Source: Flavobacteriales bacterium
GTDB lineage: Bacteria > Bacteroidota > Bacteroidia > CAIKAF01
DNA length: 64,000 nucleotides
Assembly: GCA_026418175.1 (NCBI GenBank)
Contig: JAOABX010000001.1
Span: 1 to 64,000 of the forward strand
Reading direction: 5' to 3'
Shown: positions 60,714 to 64,000 of the stretch, piece by piece
How positions within the stretch are numbered: the stretch's first letter is position 1
Layout: each line of letters begins with the position of its first letter
Notes under the pieces: model-generated
What the model saw: the letters and a program-made list of their open reading frames with translations, nothing else
Database searches by the model: none
What the model was told of the DNA's origin: nothing
Translations under genes and position numbers: made by a program

Positions 60714-61166
60714 TTGAAAATGGAAGATTTCTCAACCATAATTTACATAGTTTTTATTATACTCAGTATAGTTGGTGGGTTGTTTGGAAAAGAGAAAAAA
60801 ACTTCGTCATCACCCAAAAAGGCGCAAATGCCACAAACTCCAAAAACAACCAGCAATAAAAAGCCTGCGAATGAAAAAACATTGCAGGAAATGATGGATG
60901 TGCTTAAAAAGCGTGCTTCACAACAATCAGAATATAAAAAAGAGCCGGCATTGCCTGAAGAATCCATGAATATATTTGAAAAATATGAAACAGAGAATCA
61001 ATCTCTGGAAGAGATCATTGGTGATGAAGATGATCATCGAAATACAAATTTGCGATGGATGATAGTAGAAGAAGAAAAAAGGCATGAAAACCGCTTTAAA
61101 GTGGATGATTGGAAGCAGGCCATTGTGATTTCGGAAGTGTTAGGTAAGCCTAAAGCGCTTCAATAA
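60714..61166 (+). CDS. Hypothetical protein with one N-terminal TM segment
   Basis: 150 aa, TIIYIVFIILSIVGGLFG then charged region. Confidence 0.6.
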   Translation: MKMEDFSTIIYIVFIILSIVGGLFGKEKKTSSSPKKAQMPQTPKTTSNKKPANEKTLQEMMDVLKKRASQQSEYKKEPALPEESMNIFEKYETENQSLEEIIGDEDDHRNTNLRWMIVEEEKRHENRFKVDDWKQAIVISEVLGKPKALQ

Positions 61167-61277
61167 CAGAGATGTAAAAAAAAATTTAAGGTAAGATTTG
61201 TTAAAAACCCTTAATTGACTACTTTTACCGACTTGAAAATTTAACCGAACTGTAACAATAAATAAACATAAGCAGAT

Positions 61278-64000
61278 ATGATGAAAAAGTTACTGTACTC
61301 AATCGGGCTAATCATGGGAATGCAATGGGCTGTAATGGCTCAGAACACCATGGGGGAACTGAAGGGTGAAGTAAAGGATGATAAAGGAGAGCCCGTTCCC
61401 TTTGCCGCTGTTGTTATTGAAAAAGATGGCGTACAGGTTCGTGGGGATGCTACAGATTTTGACGGTAAATACTGGATTAAAGGTATTCCAGCCGGAACAT
61501 ATACGGTTGTTTTTTCCTCAACCGGCTATCAAACCACCAAAAAAACCAATGTACGGGTAGAAGGTGGAGGAAATATTACATTCCTAAATGCGGTAATGAG
61601 TACATCGGTGATTGATTTAGGTACAGTAAAAATTGAAGCGGAAGTAGTTCCTCTGATTCAGAAGGACGAAACTTCTGTTCGCAAAACCATTACCCGGGAT
61701 GAAATTTTGAAACTTCCTTCGCGTGATCCGCTTTCCGCTGCTACTACGGTGGGTGGTGTATTTTCACGCGATGGTGAAGTAGGTAACATTCGGGGTGCTC
61801 GTGCTGCTGCCACGGTGTTCGTTGACGGTGTAAAAATACGGGGTGCTGCAGCGAATCTCCCACAGCAAGCGGTTGAAGAAACCCAGGTGGTATTAGGGGG
61901 GGTGCCGGCTAGCTTTGGAGACGTTACCGGAGGTTTGATCCTGGTAACTACCCGTTCAATTCCAAATAAATATTTTGGTGCAATCGAAGCACGTACATCT
62001 CAGTTCCTGGATAATTGGGGAGACAACCTGTTTAGTGGTGCTTTGGGAGGCCCTATAGTTAAAAGTAAGAAAAATGCACGACCTGTTGCTGGATTCCTAG
62101 CTACGGTTGAAGGAAATTATGTGAAAGATCCCCGCCCGGTGGCTGGTGGAATTTGGAAGGTAAAAGATGATGTAAAAGAACGTCTTCTGCAAGAGCCCAT
62201 TCGTCTTGCTTCTGGTTTCCAGTCAGGTACCCGATTGAATTCAGAGTTTTTACGCATGAGCGATTTTGAAAAAGTTGCAGTTCGGCAAAATGTAGCCTCA
62301 ATGTATATCAATGCTCAAGCAAAACTAGATTTCAACATTGCTAAAAATACCATTTTTACCGTGGGTGGTTTCTTCAACGCTAATCAGGGAAGAAACTTTA
62401 GTTATGCAAATTCCTTGTTTAACTGGGAAAATAATTCTCAAAGCCAAGGTACTAGTTGGAATGTTTGGGGGCGTATTACCCAGCGTTTTGAACCAGCTCG
62501 TGATACTACCGGTAAAAATCGAGCCTTTAAGAATGCCATGGTATCCTTACAGGTTGATTATTTGCAAGGAAATGACCTAACCCAAAATCCAACACACAGA
62601 AATAACTTTTTTAACTATGGATATTATGGCCGTTTTGATATCAATAGAATTCCTACCTATGCTTATGGTTTTGATCCTAAAGAAAATAAATCAGGTTGGC
62701 TTTACACCGGGCTGCGAGATTTTGGTGTAACCTATACTCCAGCATCATTTAATGAAACGTCTGCGGCTATAAATAGTCAGTATTTTAATTTCTACGCTGC
62801 TGATCCGCTTTTCACTATTGACTTGCCTACCATTCAGAATTTTGGAGGCTTATTAAATGGTTTTGCGCCACGAACGGTTTATAACTTGTGGAACCATGTG
62901 GGTACACAAGCTAACGGATATAGCATGACCAATAATAATCAGTTCCGAATCGTAGCTCAAGGTTCAATGGCGCTTAAAGATCATGATATTCAAGTTGGAT
63001 TTGAATTTGAGCAACGTACAGACAATGCATACAGCTTGGCACCAATCGCCTTGTGGAGGCTAGCTCGTCAATATGCAAACTCTCATTTAGGTGAAATTGA
63101 TACCTCTAATCCGATTGCTGTGTATAATAGCTTAGGTGTTTATCAGGACACTATCAACTATAACCCATTATACATCGCTGATCCTAATCGTCCAGGGTTT
63201 GGCTTAGGACAGTATTATTTTGATTATCGCCTTCGTGAGAAACTGGGTTTACCTACCAATGGAACTAATATTCTGAATGTGGATGCGCTGGATCCAAGCT
63301 TCCTGACATTAGATATGTTTTCACCCGATGAGTTGTTGAATCAGGGAGCTAATTTGGTTACCTATTACGGGTATGATGCATATGGAAATAAGGCTGGCTC
63401 ATCAAGTTTTGAAGAGTTCTTTACAGCCCGCGATCAATTTGGAAACTACACCCGTCCTATAGCTCCTTATCAGCCTAATTACTTGGCAGGATATATTATG
63501 GATAAGTTTTCATTTAAAGATATTATTTTTAATGTAGGAGTGCGGGTAGATCGTTTTGATGCCAACCAAAAGGTTTTGAAAGACCGCTATTCATTATATG
63601 AAGCATATACAGCCGGTGAGGTTACAACATTGGGAGGAAACCCAGTAACGCATCCTGGAAATATCGGTAGCGATTACATGGTATATGTAAATGACCTCAC
63701 TAATCCAACAGATATTCTTGGATATAGAAATGGAGATGTTTGGTATAATGCCAATGGTGAAGTAATTAATGATCCAACATTAATTCGTACTGCATCCGGA
63801 AGAGTACAGCCTTATGTATTAGACCCCAATGCTTCAGTAGAAAAAGGATTTAACCCGATTGGTGCATTTACTGATTATACACCACAAGTAAATGTAATGC
63901 CTCGTATTGCGTTTTCATTCCCTATTTCTGACAATACACAGTTTACAGCGTACTATGATATTTTAACACAGCGTCCGGGTGCTTTCTTTACCCGAAATAA
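61278..64000 (+). CDS. TonB-dependent receptor with carboxypeptidase-like regulatory domain, truncated at the right edge
   Basis: Translation from ATG 61278: MMKKLLYSIGLIMGMQWAVMAQNTMGELKGEVKDDKGEPVPFAAVVIEKDG...; plug-like VFVDGVKIRGAANLPQQAVEETQVVLGGVPASFGDVTGG. Absent from the ORF track, presumably because no stop lies in the window. Confidence 0.88.
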   Translation, partial: MMKKLLYSIGLIMGMQWAVMAQNTMGELKGEVKDDKGEPVPFAAVVIEKDGVQVRGDATDFDGKYWIKGIPAGTYTVVFSSTGYQTTKKTNVRVEGGGNITFLNAVMSTSVIDLGTVKIEAEVVPLIQKDETSVRKTITRDEILKLPSRDPLSAATTVGGVFSRDGEVGNIRGARAAATVFVDGVKIRGAAANLPQQAVEETQVVLGGVPASFGDVTGGLILVTTRSIPNKYFGAIEARTSQFLDNWGDNLFSGALGGPIVKSKKNARPVAGFLATVEGNYVKDPRPVAGGIWKVKDDVKERLLQEPIRLASGFQSGTRLNSEFLRMSDFEKVAVRQNVASMYINAQAKLDFNIAKNTIFTVGGFFNANQGRNFSYANSLFNWENNSQSQGTSWNVWGRITQRFEPARDTTGKNRAFKNAMVSLQVDYLQGNDLTQNPTHRNNFFNYGYYGRFDINRIPTYAYGFDPKENKSGWLYTGLRDFGVTYTPASFNETSAAINSQYFNFYAADPLFTIDLPTIQNFGGLLNGFAPRTVYNLWNHVGTQANGYSMTNNNQFRIVAQGSMALKDHDIQVGFEFEQRTDNAYSLAPIALWRLARQYANSHLGEIDTSNPIAVYNSLGVYQDTINYNPLYIADPNRPGFGLGQYYFDYRLREKLGLPTNGTNILNVDALDPSFLTLDMFSPDELLNQGANLVTYYGYDAYGNKAGSSSFEEFFTARDQFGNYTRPIAPYQPNYLAGYIMDKFSFKDIIFNVGVRVDRFDANQKVLKDRYSLYEAYTAGEVTTLGGNPVTHPGNIGSDYMVYVNDLTNPTDILGYRNGDVWYNANGEVINDPTLIRTASGRVQPYVLDPNASVEKGFNPIGAFTDYTPQVNVMPRIAFSFPISDNTQFTAYYDILTQRPGAFFTRN

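Overview
The window is Bacteroidota-like: AT-rich, TAnnTTTG promoter boxes, T9SS C-terminal sorting domains, porX, and an lpxC-fabZ fusion. The accessory region is bases 1-8651, a type II-C CRISPR-Cas locus. It holds a 47-bp-repeat array cut by the left edge (4 repeats visible), then cas2, cas1, an AAA/DUF4143-type ATPase and a 1445-aa cas9, all on the minus strand. A plus-strand tracrRNA and a DGQHR-domain gene lie next to cas9. Unusual points in this locus: (i) the Cas9 HNH motif reads A-H-T-F-Q where D/E-H-x-x-P is expected, with the catalytic His and both downstream Asn positions kept; (ii) each repeat contains a plausible Bacteroidota promoter, so the last repeat would drive an ~100-nt non-crRNA carrying two permuted anti-repeat segments; (iii) cas1 has no ATG/GTG/TTG at its conserved N-terminus; (iv) the inserted ATPase gene is preceded by two ~41-bp palindromes, one wrapping a promoter box. 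The rest is mainly housekeeping (phosphohexomutase, mltG, dapF, degP/htrA, rpoD, porX, lpxD/lpxC-fabZ, efp, polysaccharide genes, thyA/folA, dsbD-like, ggt, rsgA, valS, recX) plus T9SS surface proteins and TonB-dependent receptors. No tRNA, rRNA or transposase was recognised. All calls come from reading the sequence; no database search was run.
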